A stretch of DNA of 64,000 nucleotides, from positions 62,001-126,000 of the forward strand of contig NZ_JALLIY010000018.1 of NCBI RefSeq assembly GCF_023242315.1, in the 5' to 3' direction. Of the stretch, positions 15,610 to 24,613 are shown in pieces; position 1 is the first letter of the stretch, and the number at the start of each line of letters is the position of its first letter. The position numbers were made by a program, and so were the translations under genes. Under the pieces are notes generated by a model. It was not told the origin of the DNA. It ran no database searches and was given only the letters and a program-made list of their open reading frames with translations. This DNA comes from Pseudomonas sp. MWU13-2105 (lineage in GTDB: Bacteria; Pseudomonadota; Gammaproteobacteria; Pseudomonadales; Pseudomonadaceae).

Positions 15610-16701
15610 ATGTCCGGCAATACCTACGGCAAACTGTTCACTGTCACCACCGCAGGCGAAAGCCATGGCCCGGCGTTGGTCGCCATTGTCGACGGCTGCC
15701 CTCCGGGTCTCGAGCTGTCCCTGGACGATCTGCAGCGTGACCTCGACCGCCGCAAGCCGGGTACCAGTCGCCACACCACCCAGCGCCAGGAAGCCGACGA
15801 AGTGGAGATCCTCTCGGGGGTTTTCGAAGGCCGCACCACCGGCTGCGCCATCGGCCTGCTGATCCGCAACACCGACCAGAAGTCCAAGGATTATTCGGCG
15901 ATCAAGGACCTGTTCCGCCCGGCCCACGCCGACTACACCTACCACCACAAGTACGGTGAGCGCGATTATCGCGGCGGCGGTCGCAGTTCCGCCCGGGAAA
16001 CCGCCATGCGCGTGGCCGCCGGCGCCATTGCGAAGAAGTTCCTGGCCAGCCAGGGTATCGTCATCCGCGGCTACATGAGCCAGCTGGGCCCCATCGAAAT
16101 CCCGTTCAAGACCTGGGATTCAGTGGAGCAGAATGCCTTTTTCTGCCCCGATCCGGACAAGGTGCCCGAGCTGGAAGCCTATATGGACCAACTGCGACGG
16201 GACCAGGATTCGGTCGGCGCGAAGATCACCGTAATCGCCGAGGGCGTGATGCCTGGCCTCGGCGAGCCGATCTTCGACCGCCTGGATGCCGAACTGGCCC
16301 ATGCGCTGATGAGCATCAACGCGGTCAAGGGCGTCGAGATCGGCGCCGGTTTTGCCTGCGTGGCCCAACGCGGCACTGAACATCGCGACGAGCTGACCCC
16401 CGAAGGTTTCCTCAGCAACAATGCCGGCGGCATTCTCGGTGGGATTTCCTCCGGTCAGCCGATTGTCGCGCACCTGGCCCTCAAGCCCACCTCGAGCATC
16501 ACCACGCCGGGGCGTTCCATCGATATTCACGGCAACCCGGTGGACGTGATCACCAAGGGCCGCCACGACCCTTGCGTGGGCATCCGCGCCACTCCGATCG
16601 CCGAAGCGATGATGGCCATCGTGTTGATGGACCACCTGCTGCGCCACCGTGGACAGAACGCGGACGTGCGGGTCAGCACCCCGGTACTGGGCCAACTGTA
16701 A
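15610..16701 (+). CDS. aroC: Chorismate synthase
   Basis: AroC makes chorismate from 5-enolpyruvylshikimate 3-phosphate, the last shikimate step, using reduced FMN. The 363-residue length is standard. Motifs include GKLFTVTTAGESHGPALV at the N-terminus, RPAHADYTYHHKYG, GRSSARETAMRVAAGAIAKK and IDIHGNPVDVITKGRHDPCVGIR. The stop overlaps the start of the following MFS gene by one base (TAATG). Chorismate feeds pheA at the right end of this window. Confidence 0.98.
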   Translation: MSGNTYGKLFTVTTAGESHGPALVAIVDGCPPGLELSLDDLQRDLDRRKPGTSRHTTQRQEADEVEILSGVFEGRTTGCAIGLLIRNTDQKSKDYSAIKDLFRPAHADYTYHHKYGERDYRGGGRSSARETAMRVAAGAIAKKFLASQGIVIRGYMSQLGPIEIPFKTWDSVEQNAFFCPDPDKVPELEAYMDQLRRDQDSVGAKITVIAEGVMPGLGEPIFDRLDAELAHALMSINAVKGVEIGAGFACVAQRGTEHRDELTPEGFLSNNAGGILGGISSGQPIVAHLALKPTSSITTPGRSIDIHGNPVDVITKGRHDPCVGIRATPIAEAMMAIVLMDHLLRHRGQNADVRVSTPVLGQL

Positions 16702-17861
16702 TGCCGGGGGCGCCGCTCCCTTACTGGCGGTTGTCCAGCTTCTATCTGTTCTACTTCGCGTTGCTGGGAGCAACGGCGCCGTTCCTGGCGCTGTACTTCC
16801 ATCATCTGGGGTTTGCCCCGGCGCGGATTGGCGAGCTGGTGGCAATTCCCATGCTGATGCGCTGCGTGGCGCCGAATATCTGGGGCTGGCTGGGCGACTA
16901 CAGTGGTCGGCGCCTGGCGATCGTGCGTTTCGGCGCCGTCTGCACCCTGCTGGCGTTTTCGCTGATTTTCTTCGACAAAAGCTATGGCTGGCTGGCATTG
17001 GTCATGGCCCTGCATGCCTTTTTCTGGCATGCGGTGTTGCCGCAGTTCGAGGTCATCACCCTGGCCCATCTGAAGGTCCAGGGACAAGCGGCACGCTATA
17101 GCCAGATCCGCCTGTGGGGCTCCATCGGTTTCATTCTCACGGTGGTCGCGCTCGGGCACCTGTTCGAGGCGTTGAGCCTGGATATCTACCCGCTGGCGAT
17201 CGTGCTGATCATGACCGGTATCGTCCTGAGCAGCGCCTGGGTCCCCAATGCCCAGCCGCCGAGCCAGGGACCGCGAGTGCCCGGCGAAGGTTTTCTGCGC
17301 CAGCTGCGCAGTCCCGGGGTGCTGGCTTTCTATGCCTGCGTCGCGCTGATGCAGATGAGCCATGGTCCGTACTACACCTTCCTGACCCTGCACCTGGAAA
17401 GCCTCGGCTACACGCGCGGGCTGATCGGTATGCTCTGGGCGCTGGGGGTGGTGGCGGAAGTGCTGATGTTCCTGGCCATGAGCCGGATCCTCGGGCGTTT
17501 TTCGGTGCGCCGGGTGCTGCTGGCGAGTTTCCTGCTGGCCGCCGTGCGCTGGCTGTTGCTGGGGGCGTTGGCCGATCACCTGGCGGTATTGCTGTTCGCG
17601 CAAGTGCTGCACGCGGCAACCTTCGCCAGCTTTCACGCCGCTGCCATCCATTTCGTGCAACGTAGCTTCGGCGCGCGCCAGCAAGGCCAGGGGCAGGCGT
17701 TGTACGCCGCACTGGCCGGCACCGGCGGGGCCTTGGGTGCGCTGTATGCCGGCTACAGCTGGAACAGCCTGGGGCCGACCTGGACTTTCAGTATCGCCAG
17801 CCTCGCGGCCTTGGCCGCGGCCATTATCATTGCCACACGCATGCAAGAGGAGCGGCCATGA
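16701..17861 (+). CDS. MFS transporter, sugar/nucleoside-permease-like branch
   Basis: A 386-residue inner-membrane carrier with about 12 predicted helices; the start LPYWRLSSFYLFYFALLG and the loop WGWLGDYSGRRLAIVRFG (a variant of the MFS loop 2-3 signature) put it near the LacY/HcaT-like group. The ATG overlaps the aroC stop by one base and its own stop overlaps mtnB by four bases (ATGA), so the three genes are translationally linked. Substrate unknown; position suggests a solute of methionine salvage, such as a methylthioribose-type compound, as inference only. Confidence 0.85.
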   Translation: MPGAPLPYWRLSSFYLFYFALLGATAPFLALYFHHLGFAPARIGELVAIPMLMRCVAPNIWGWLGDYSGRRLAIVRFGAVCTLLAFSLIFFDKSYGWLALVMALHAFFWHAVLPQFEVITLAHLKVQGQAARYSQIRLWGSIGFILTVVALGHLFEALSLDIYPLAIVLIMTGIVLSSAWVPNAQPPSQGPRVPGEGFLRQLRSPGVLAFYACVALMQMSHGPYYTFLTLHLESLGYTRGLIGMLWALGVVAEVLMFLAMSRILGRFSVRRVLLASFLLAAVRWLLLGALADHLAVLLFAQVLHAATFASFHAAAIHFVQRSFGARQQGQGQALYAALAGTGGALGALYAGYSWNSLGPTWTFSIASLAALAAAIIIATRMQEERP

Positions 17862-18478
17862 GCCTGACCCGTGAACAATTGAGCCTGGAAATCGTCGAGG
17901 CCGGGCGTTTTCTGTATGGTCGCGGCTGGTCGCCGGCCACCAGCAGCAATTATTCGACCCGCCTGTCGGCCAGCCAGGCGCTGCTGACGGTGTCCGGCAA
18001 GCACAAGGGCCAGTTGGGCGCGGACGACGTCCTGGCCACCGACCTGGCGGGCAACAGCCTGGAGCCGGGCAAGAAACCTTCGGCCGAAACCCTGCTGCAC
18101 ACCCAGCTCTATGCCTGGCGAGCGGAGATCGGCGCGGTGTTGCACACCCATTCGGTGAATGCCACGGTGCTGTCGCGGGTGAGCCCCGGCGAGTTCATCG
18201 AGTTCGAGGACTATGAGCTGCAAAAGGCCTTCTCCGGGGTCTCGACCCATGAGTCCCGGGTACGGGTGCCGATCTTCGACAACGACCAGGATATTGCGCG
18301 GCTGGCGGCCAAGGTGCAGCCTTGGCTCGACGCGCACCCCGATTGCGTCGGCTACCTGATCCGTGGGCACGGTCTCTATACCTGGGGCGCGCGGATGAGT
18401 GATGCCCTGCGCCAGATCGAAGCGTTCGAGTTTCTCTTTGAATGTGAGTTGAAAGTCCGTTCGCTACGCGCTTGCTGA
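17858..18478 (+). CDS. mtnB: Methylthioribulose-1-phosphate dehydratase
   Basis: MtnB dehydrates 5-methylthioribulose 1-phosphate in methionine salvage. The 206-residue protein belongs to the class II aldolase fold: PSAETLLHTQLYAW, the zinc ligands in VLHTHSVNATVLSR, and a late His in LIRGHGLYTWG. Its start overlaps the MFS stop (ATGA, 17858-17861), with AGAGGAG just upstream. mtnD and mtnC follow, completing the lower half of the route. MtnA, the preceding enzyme, is encoded at 58.1 kb. Confidence 0.95.
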   Translation: MSLTREQLSLEIVEAGRFLYGRGWSPATSSNYSTRLSASQALLTVSGKHKGQLGADDVLATDLAGNSLEPGKKPSAETLLHTQLYAWRAEIGAVLHTHSVNATVLSRVSPGEFIEFEDYELQKAFSGVSTHESRVRVPIFDNDQDIARLAAKVQPWLDAHPDCVGYLIRGHGLYTWGARMSDALRQIEAFEFLFECELKVRSLRAC

Positions 18479-18580
18479 GTGGCGGCTTTTCCACGAGCCT
18501 GTTGATTGTCTGATTATCCGCTACGTCGGAGCGGCCGCTAGAGCGGGCCGACGTCGAGCCCAGTCGAGGAATAGAGTCCC

Positions 18581-19126
18581 ATGAGCAGCCTGTCCGTTTA
18601 TCACGTTTCATCCCCGGATCTCCCGAACAAGGTCCTGACCCACTTGGACGACATCAGTTCGACCCTGGCCGAGCAAGGGGTGCGTTTCGACCGTTGGCAG
18701 GCTGCCGCGCCGATTCAGCCCGGGGCCAGCCAGGAAGAAGTGATCGCCGCGTACCAGGTGCAGATCGATCGCTTGATGACCGAGCGCGGCTACGTCACCG
18801 TCGACGTCGTCAGCCTGAACAGTGATCATCCGCAGAAGGCCGAACTGCGCGCCAAGTTTCTTGACGAGCACCGGCATGCCGAAGACGAAGTACGTTTCTT
18901 CGTCGCCGGTCGTGGCCTGTTCACCCTGCATATCGGTGAGTACGTCTATGCCGTGCTCTGTGAAAAGAACGACCTGATTTCGGTTCCGGCCGGCACTGCG
19001 CACTGGTTCGACATGGGCGAACATCCGCATTTCGTTGCCATTCGCCTGTTCAACAACCCCGAAGGCTGGGTCGCCCAGTTCACCGGCGAAGACATCGCCA
19101 GCCGTTTCCCGCGTCTCGAAGACTGA
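18581..19126 (+). CDS. mtnD: Acireductone dioxygenase
   Basis: MtnD cleaves the acireductone intermediate to the keto acid precursor of methionine plus formate when iron is bound (nickel gives an off-pathway product). The 181-residue cupin has metal ligands in HRHAEDE and the later His in GTAHWFDMG. The 102-base gap after mtnB is longer than usual for the operon. It is followed by mtnC 29 bases later. Confidence 0.96.
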   Translation: MSSLSVYHVSSPDLPNKVLTHLDDISSTLAEQGVRFDRWQAAAPIQPGASQEEVIAAYQVQIDRLMTERGYVTVDVVSLNSDHPQKAELRAKFLDEHRHAEDEVRFFVAGRGLFTLHIGEYVYAVLCEKNDLISVPAGTAHWFDMGEHPHFVAIRLFNNPEGWVAQFTGEDIASRFPRLED

Positions 19127-19155
19127 GCCCGCCACTCCACCCAGAAGGACCCGAG

Positions 19156-19839
19156 ATGCCGATCAAAGCCATCCTCACCGATATTGAAGGCACCACCAGT
19201 GCCGTGAGCTTCGTCTTCGACGTGCTGTTTCCCTATGCGGCCAGGCATCTGCCGGAGTTTGTCCGGCAACACGCCGAGCGCCCGGACGTGGCGGTGCAAC
19301 TGGGGGCGGTGCGGCTGGATAGCGCCGAGCCGGCGGCGGATGTCGAGCGAGTGATCGAGATTCTCCTCGGCTGGCTCGCCGAGGACCGCAAGGCCACGCC
19401 GCTCAAGGCCCTGCAAGGCATGGTCTGGCAGCAGGGCTATGAGCTCGGCGAGCTCAAGGGCCATGTCTACCCGGACGCAGTCCAGGCGCTGCGGGATTGG
19501 CACGGGCAGGGGTATGCACTGTATGTGTACTCCTCGGGTTCGATCCAGGCACAGAAGCTGATCTTCGGTTGTTCCGAGGCCGGCGACTTGTCGCCCTTGT
19601 TCAGCGGCTATTTCGATACCACCTCCGGCCCCAAGCGTGAAGTCCAGTCCTATCGGCATATCAGCGAAGCCATCGGTTGCCCGGCGAGCCAGATCCTGTT
19701 CCTCTCGGATATCGTCGAAGAGCTCGACGCCGCGCGGCAGGCCGGCATGCTCACCTGCGGCCTGGTCCGCGAGGGGGGAGAGTTGTCCGGCCACCCGAAC
19801 GTGAGCAACTTTGCCGCGATTGATCTGGCGGCACTCTAG
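19156..19839 (+). CDS. mtnC: Enolase-phosphatase E1
   Basis: MtnC is a HAD-fold bifunctional enzyme that enolises and dephosphorylates the diketo intermediate to give the substrate of MtnD. The 227-residue protein has HAD motif I as ILTDIEGTTSAV, motif II in YSSGSIQAQK, the Lys of motif III in SGPKREVQSY, and motif IV LFLSDIVEELDAA. Ribosome site AGAAGGAC lies before the ATG. It ends the aroC-MFS-mtnB-mtnD-mtnC run. Confidence 0.96.
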   Translation: MPIKAILTDIEGTTSAVSFVFDVLFPYAARHLPEFVRQHAERPDVAVQLGAVRLDSAEPAADVERVIEILLGWLAEDRKATPLKALQGMVWQQGYELGELKGHVYPDAVQALRDWHGQGYALYVYSSGSIQAQKLIFGCSEAGDLSPLFSGYFDTTSGPKREVQSYRHISEAIGCPASQILFLSDIVEELDAARQAGMLTCGLVREGGELSGHPNVSNFAAIDLAAL

Positions 19840-20074
19840 TCAAGGCGATAAACAGAGGATGGGCGGCCGGCTTGATTAAAACTTGAGTCGGCCTTGTGTG
19901 CTTTAAGTTGTAGGAAATTGCCTGTTGAAATGTCGGGCATCCCTGTTTGTGTTTGTGGTTGCTTGTTAAATCCCCTTTCTGTGTAACTCTCTGTTTTTTG
20001 ATGGGTGTTCGCCTGTGGCTGATAAGCGTTAGTCACGGCTGGGCGATCTATTGAAGCCAGAGGGAGAAACAATC

Positions 20075-20446
20075 ATGAACGTTCCCGAACTGCTGGGGGC
20101 CGATGCCGTGCACAGGGTTTCGTGCCGGGTGGTCGATATCGCCGATTCGCGAGGACGGAATAAACAGGATTTTATTCAATCCTCCAAGGCGGCGTCCCAC
20201 GTCGTCGTCGTGCCCGTGCTGGACAAGCCCCGTCGGTGCCGGCTGTCAAAGAGCAAGACCTTGAGCGAAAAGGAACTGGAAGTGTTGCGCTGGGCGCGAG
20301 CGGGCAAGACGGTCTGGGAAATCAGCATTATTCGCAATGTTTCCGAAGCGACGGTCAAGTTTCATCTACGCAATATCTATCACAAGCTGGGTGTGAGCAA
20401 CCGGGCCCATGCCGTGGGTGAGGCGGTGAATCGTGGATTGGTCTGA
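20075..20446 (+). CDS. Stand-alone LuxR-type helix-turn-helix regulator
   Basis: A 123-residue protein whose C-terminal half is a GerE/LuxR DNA-binding domain (LSEKELEVLRWARAGKTVWE; SEATVKFHLRNIYHKLGVSN). The first 60 residues are too short for a receiver or autoinducer-binding domain and match no family I know. The HTH part resembles the DNA-binding end of quorum-sensing regulators, so it may be a truncated or specialised solo. AGAGGGAGAAAC gives a good ribosome site for this ATG; the frame upstream is open but unlikely. The 235 bases before it are AT-richer than the surroundings. Confidence 0.8.
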   Translation: MNVPELLGADAVHRVSCRVVDIADSRGRNKQDFIQSSKAASHVVVVPVLDKPRRCRLSKSKTLSEKELEVLRWARAGKTVWEISIIRNVSEATVKFHLRNIYHKLGVSNRAHAVGEAVNRGLV

Positions 20447-20524
20447 GGCTGCGGCGCTAACTTGCAAGCGGCAAGCAGAAGCGGCGGCAGACAGTCTGCC
20501 ATGCTTCGACTCGTGGTTGGCTGC

Positions 20525-20797
20525 TTACTGATAGGTCGGCAGTGCAAAGCGGTTCTGGCTTTGCAGCAGTGCAATGGACGGCAGTTCACCGGGCTCGCTG
20601 GCGAGGTCACGGCGAATGGCGCTGATCACCCAGGTCAGTTGTTCCGCGGTGTGTAATTGCGCGTAGGAAACCGATCGCCTGACTTGCTTGCCGTCGCTGC
20701 CCAGCAGGGTCAGCAAAATGCCTCCATCCGGACGCGGTTGGGTGGTGACCTTGTAGCTGGAAAATACCGAAGCGAATTTTTCCTGGATCAGGCTCAT
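20525..20797 (-). CDS. DUF3509 family protein
   Basis: A 90-residue protein of the Pseudomonas-specific DUF3509 family: an N-terminal MSLIQEKFASVFSSY, a beta hairpin (GGILLTLLGSDGKQVRRSVSY) and an Ala/Leu helix (TAEQLTWVISAIRRDLA). Function unknown. AAAGGAG lies before the ATG. It is divergent from the ankyrin gene and convergent with the LuxR-type gene. Several paralogues are usual per genome. Confidence 0.85.
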   Translation of the reverse strand: MSLIQEKFASVFSSYKVTTQPRPDGGILLTLLGSDGKQVRRSVSYAQLHTAEQLTWVISAIRRDLASEPGELPSIALLQSQNRFALPTYQ

Positions 20798-21124
20798 GTC
20801 TATGGACTCCTTTAGATCATGAAGGGCATGGAGTCATAGGTGCAGTGATTGTGCCAGTATGGGTTTTTAATAAAACCAATAAAAAACAATAGCTTATGTT
20901 TTTATTGATTTTACATCGTCGTGCATTTTGCAAGAACTGCCATCGTGCATCCTGCATTTTGCCGGTGTTCGGTCGTTCAGCGTGGCCTTGGCGTCGGGCT
21001 GCCTGCTTGCTGTTATTGATTGTTTCTATTGAAACGCTTGAAAAATAACGCATGACAGCGCACGGGGGGCTCGGGAAACTGCAGGCCTTTGCAGCCCTGT
21101 CCAAGCGACGCCAAGGAGAAGCCC
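20798..21124. other. AT-rich divergent intergenic region
   Basis: This 327-base gap separates divergent DUF3509 and ankyrin genes. It has a low-GC stretch at about 20860-20920, including a perfect 6-bp hairpin GGTTTT/AAAACC with loop TAAT (20862-20877). It must hold at least the DUF3509 promoter, but I cannot name convincing -35/-10 boxes. No coding sequence seen. Confidence 0.5.
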
Positions 21125-21643
21125 ATGTCCGACCAGGCCCGACAAATGACCGAAGATGAAGCCGCCGAGTTCGCCGAGCAGGTGTTCGATGTGGCGCGCA
21201 AGGGCGATGCGCCGATGCTTGCGGCCCTGTTGAGCAAAGGCCTGCCGCCAAACCTGCGTAACCATAAAGGTGACACCTTGTTGATGCTGGCCAGTTATCA
21301 CGGGCATGCCGACGCGGTGCGCGTGTTGCTGGAGCACCAGGCCGACCCGCAGATACAAAACGACAACGGCCAGAGCCCGATTGCCGGCGCGGCCTTCAAG
21401 GGGGACCTGGAGATGGTCCGCTTGCTGATCGAAGGCGGCGCCCAGGTCGAAGGGACCTCGAAGGACGGTCGCACGGCGCTGATGATGGCGGCGATGTTCA
21501 ATCGCACGGCTATTGTCGATTACCTGCTGAGCCAGGGCGCCGATCCCCGGGCGCAGGACGCCAACGGCGTCACCGCGCTGGCCGCGGCGCAGACCATGGG
21601 CGCGCAGGACACGACGGCGCAGTTGCGGAAGGTCCTCGGCTGA
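21125..21643 (+). CDS. Ankyrin repeat protein
   Basis: A 172-residue soluble protein made of about four ankyrin repeats (about 35-165), with typical turns KGDTLLMLASYHGHADAVRVL, NGQSPIAGAAFKGDLEMVRLL and DGRTALMMAAMFNRTAIVDYLL. No signal peptide is seen, so it is probably cytoplasmic. Ankyrin proteins of this kind in pseudomonads often accompany catalase genes, but none is adjacent here, and the partner is unknown. The ATG at 21125 is set by AAGGAGAAG just upstream, rather than the earlier in-frame start. Confidence 0.9.
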   Translation: MSDQARQMTEDEAAEFAEQVFDVARKGDAPMLAALLSKGLPPNLRNHKGDTLLMLASYHGHADAVRVLLEHQADPQIQNDNGQSPIAGAAFKGDLEMVRLLIEGGAQVEGTSKDGRTALMMAAMFNRTAIVDYLLSQGADPRAQDANGVTALAAAQTMGAQDTTAQLRKVLG

Positions 21644-21676
21644 GACACTGCTGCAAACAGCGCATGCTGGCCTCGC

Positions 21677-22585
21677 TCACTTTTTCGCCGGCTTGCTGTT
21701 GCCGGGTATGTGCAGGTAGGACATCACGCTTTCAGTCAGTTCGGTGGCCAGTTTCACGGCTTCCTTGTTGCGCGCCATCACCCCGGCGACCAGACCTTCG
21801 ATCAACGCCAGGACCGCGATGTTGGAGCTGGTCAACACGGCATGGTCGGCCGGGGCAAAGAGCACGTGCCGGGCGATGCCGGTCAGGGGCGAGGCCGGGG
21901 AGTCGGTGATGGCCAGTACCTTGGCGCCACGCTCATGCGCAAACCGCGAGAGCTGCAAGGTGTCGAGGGAATAGCGTGGTAACGAGATCGCCAGGAGAAC
22001 GTCCTGGTCGGTGATGGCGGCCAGTCGATAAGCGGCGTTTTCATTGCCGCCTTCCATGCTGATGGCACTGGCGTCGGCGCAGAAGGGCATCAGCGTCGAG
22101 GCTGCAAGACCGGCCATATAGACGCTGTTGCCAAACCCGAGGATGTAGATCTTGCGAGCCTGGGTCAGGCAACTGACAAAGGCTTCGAAGGTGTCGGGGT
22201 GGTTGTTGGTGCCCGCGGTACCAAGGTTGCTGATCGCACCTTCGATTTGTTCATGCAGGCCAAAGGCGCCGCTGGGGCGATGCGCCAGTTCGTTGCGCAG
22301 TTTGTCCACCGGCGACACCATCTGTTGCAAGGTCGCCACCAGTTCGGCCTTCATGCCGGTGTAGCCCCCCAGGTTCAACGCCTTGGCCAGGCGGTTGACC
22401 GCGGCGGGCGAGGTGGCGGTGGCCTGTGCCATCTCCTCGATGGTCAGGGTGGCGGCTTTCAGGGGATGGCGGAGGATGAAGTCGGCCACCTTGCGTAGCG
22501 ACGGCTGCAGGTCGGCAACGATTTCCGCTAGTTTGCGCATCACCGGTGCGGCATAGACCGTAGTGTTCTTCGAGGGGGGCGGCAT
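21677..22585 (-). CDS. RpiR/MurR-family transcriptional regulator
   Basis: A 302-residue regulator with an N-terminal RpiR helix-turn-helix (about 15-85; LTIEEMAQATATSPAAVNRLAKAL) and a C-terminal SIS phosphosugar-type domain (about 120-265; IYILGFGNSVYMAG, QDVLLAISLPRYSLDT). It lies downstream of the amino-acid ABC operon on the same strand, 122 bases after the ATPase gene, and is its likely regulator. The effector is not a sugar by context; related RpiR proteins in pseudomonads control amino-acid uptake genes. Confidence 0.88.
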   Translation of the reverse strand: MPPPSKNTTVYAAPVMRKLAEIVADLQPSLRKVADFILRHPLKAATLTIEEMAQATATSPAAVNRLAKALNLGGYTGMKAELVATLQQMVSPVDKLRNELAHRPSGAFGLHEQIEGAISNLGTAGTNNHPDTFEAFVSCLTQARKIYILGFGNSVYMAGLAASTLMPFCADASAISMEGGNENAAYRLAAITDQDVLLAISLPRYSLDTLQLSRFAHERGAKVLAITDSPASPLTGIARHVLFAPADHAVLTSSNIAVLALIEGLVAGVMARNKEAVKLATELTESVMSYLHIPGNSKPAKK

Positions 22586-22707
22586 ATCCGGCTCAACATT
22601 TTCTGGGGGTGGAGGGGAGGGGGCCAGGGCATGGGGTGCGCGCCAGTGTAGCCGAAGCCAGCCGTCGACGTGCAGGGCACTGCGGCGGCTGGATCGCGAC
22701 GCGAGGG

Positions 22708-23472
22708 TTATTTCAAGCTGCCGGAGAGGAACTGTCGGAGACGTTCGGACTGGGGCTTGAGCAGCACTTCACGGGGCTTGCCGCGTTCTTCGACCTGGCC
22801 CTTGTGGAGGAATACCAGTTGGTTCGAGACCTCCCTGGCAAAGCCCATTTCGTGGGTCACCACGACCATGGTGCGCCCCTCCAGGGCCAGGTCCTGCATG
22901 ACTTTGAGCACCTCGCCGACCAGCTCCGGGTCGAGCGCCGAGGTCGGTTCATCGAAGAGCATCACTTCTGGCTCCATGGCCAGGGCGCGGGCAATCGCCA
23001 CACGTTGCTGCTCGCCGCCGGACATGTGCGCCGGATAGGCGTTCAGACGGTGCCCCACACCGACCTTGTTCAGATAGTGTTCGGCCTTTTCCCGGGCCTC
23101 CTTGCGCGGCACGCCGAGGACCTGCACCGGGGCCTCCATGACGTTTTCAACGGCACTCAGATGTGACCAGAGATTGAAGTGCTGAAACACCATCGCCAGT
23201 CGCGAACGCATGCGTTGCAACTGCTTCGGTTCGGCGGCCTTGAGCCCGCCCGAGGCGTTGGCCACCAGCTTGAGTTGTTCGCCATTGAGGCGGATCTGGC
23301 CGGCGTTGGGTTGTTCGAGCAGGTTGATGCAGCGCAGGAAGGTGCTTTTTCCTGAGCCGCTGGAGCCGATGAGGCTGATTACATCACCGGCTTTCGCTTC
23401 CAGCGACACCCCCTTGAGCACTTCGTGGGCTCCGTAGCTTTTGTGCAGGTCCTGAATTTCAAGTTTGTACAT
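22708..23472 (-). CDS. Polar amino-acid ABC transporter ATPase
   Basis: The ATPase of a HisP/AotP-type importer. The 254 residues have Walker A GSSGSGKST, Q-loop VFQHFNLW, signature MSGGEQQRVAIARAL, Walker B VMLFDEPTSALD and the switch His in VVTHEMGFA. An earlier in-frame start is open for 39 residues, but MYKLEIQDLHKSYG is the family N-terminus. It is the last transporter gene of a five-gene operon ordered binding protein, two permeases, deacylase, ATPase. Confidence 0.93.
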   Translation of the reverse strand: MYKLEIQDLHKSYGAHEVLKGVSLEAKAGDVISLIGSSGSGKSTFLRCINLLEQPNAGQIRLNGEQLKLVANASGGLKAAEPKQLQRMRSRLAMVFQHFNLWSHLSAVENVMEAPVQVLGVPRKEAREKAEHYLNKVGVGHRLNAYPAHMSGGEQQRVAIARALAMEPEVMLFDEPTSALDPELVGEVLKVMQDLALEGRTMVVVTHEMGFAREVSNQLVFLHKGQVEERGKPREVLLKPQSERLRQFLSGSLK

Positions 23473-23491
23473 GTTGTCCACTCTGCTGAAG

Positions 23492-24604
23492 TCAGTCGCT
23501 GAGCAAGCGACCTTGGCGAATCGGGGTACGACCGGCGACTTTGGCCAGCCACAAGCCGGGTTGGGCAAAACGCAGGCGTTCGCGCGCATAGAGGATGCCG
23601 TCGGTGCTGGCGGTCACCACGCTGTGCTGGTCGGTCAGCGGGTCGATGACTTCGAACAACGGGTCGCCGACCTTGACCTGCGCGCCCAGCGGTTGCAGGA
23701 AGCTGACCACGCCCGGATGCGGCGCATAGGCGTATTGCGCGCCGGCGAACGGCGTGGCTTCACAGCAGAGGTCGGGCGCGGCCGGCCATTGACCGCTGAT
23801 CAAGCCCTGTTCGGCCAGGTAGCCGAGGATCTGCTCGGCGCTGGCGATACAGGACTCGCGATCAGTGTCGGCCATGCCCCGTAACTCGATGGTGGTGGCG
23901 ATGCAGGCAAGGGGGATATTGGCCCATGGGAAGCGTTGGGCCAGTTGCACCCAGGGGCTGGCGCAGGCTTCGTCGAAGGCATTGCCGCCGGCATCCTCGG
24001 CCAGCAAGGCGACCCCGGCCCCCAGGCGCGCGGCCAGGGAACGCAGGCGTGACCAGTTTTGCGGCAGGGCGTAGAGCAGCATGATCGACTCGAAGTCGCA
24101 GTGCAGGTCCAGCACCACATCGGCATCACAGGCATGGCGTAATAACAGTCGACGCAAGCCGTCGAGTTCCGAGGTCGCCGGGGGCTGGCGCTCAATGGCC
24201 TCGAGCATGGCGTCGCGAATCAACCTGACGTTGGTCGCGGCGTCTGCCCCCAGCTGACCTTCCAGCCGTTGGGCCACGGCATCAGTCAGTTGCACAAAGT
24301 CGCGATTGAAGTTGCTCCCGCTGGAGAACTCGAAGCGGCCCTGATGGGTGGCCTGGAACAACTGTCCGATACCGATGGGGTTCGCCATCGGCACCAGTTC
24401 GATAACCCCGGTCAGGCGCCCCTGGTCTTCCAGTTCGCGCAGACGGCGCTTGAGTTCGACGGCGACGCGCATGCCCGGCAGTTCGTCGGCGTGCAGCGCG
24501 GCCTGGATGTAGGCCTTGCGCGTGCCGCTGCCGAATCGAAACAGCGACAGTCGGCGCTCGGTGCCCGTGGCGCTCCAGGGCAGGACGTAGTTTATTGGCT
24601 GCAT
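23492..24604 (-). CDS. Succinylglutamate desuccinylase/aspartoacylase-family protein (AotO-like position)
   Basis: A 370-residue zinc carboxypeptidase-fold protein of the AstE/aspartoacylase family. Zinc ligands are visible as H38 and E41 in AALHADELPG and a His in VVLDLHCDFES. The C-terminal third is a beta-rich domain ending RTPIRQGRLLSD. It lies between the second permease and the ATPase, exactly as aotO does in the arginine/ornithine operon of P. aeruginosa. It probably deacylates or trims an imported N-acyl amino acid, but the substrate is not shown by the sequence. Confidence 0.85.
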   Translation of the reverse strand: MQPINYVLPWSATGTERRLSLFRFGSGTRKAYIQAALHADELPGMRVAVELKRRLRELEDQGRLTGVIELVPMANPIGIGQLFQATHQGRFEFSSGSNFNRDFVQLTDAVAQRLEGQLGADAATNVRLIRDAMLEAIERQPPATSELDGLRRLLLRHACDADVVLDLHCDFESIMLLYALPQNWSRLRSLAARLGAGVALLAEDAGGNAFDEACASPWVQLAQRFPWANIPLACIATTIELRGMADTDRESCIASAEQILGYLAEQGLISGQWPAAPDLCCEATPFAGAQYAYAPHPGVVSFLQPLGAQVKVGDPLFEVIDPLTDQHSVVTASTDGILYARERLRFAQPGLWLAKVAGRTPIRQGRLLSD

Positions 24605-24613
24605 GGCGGTTCC

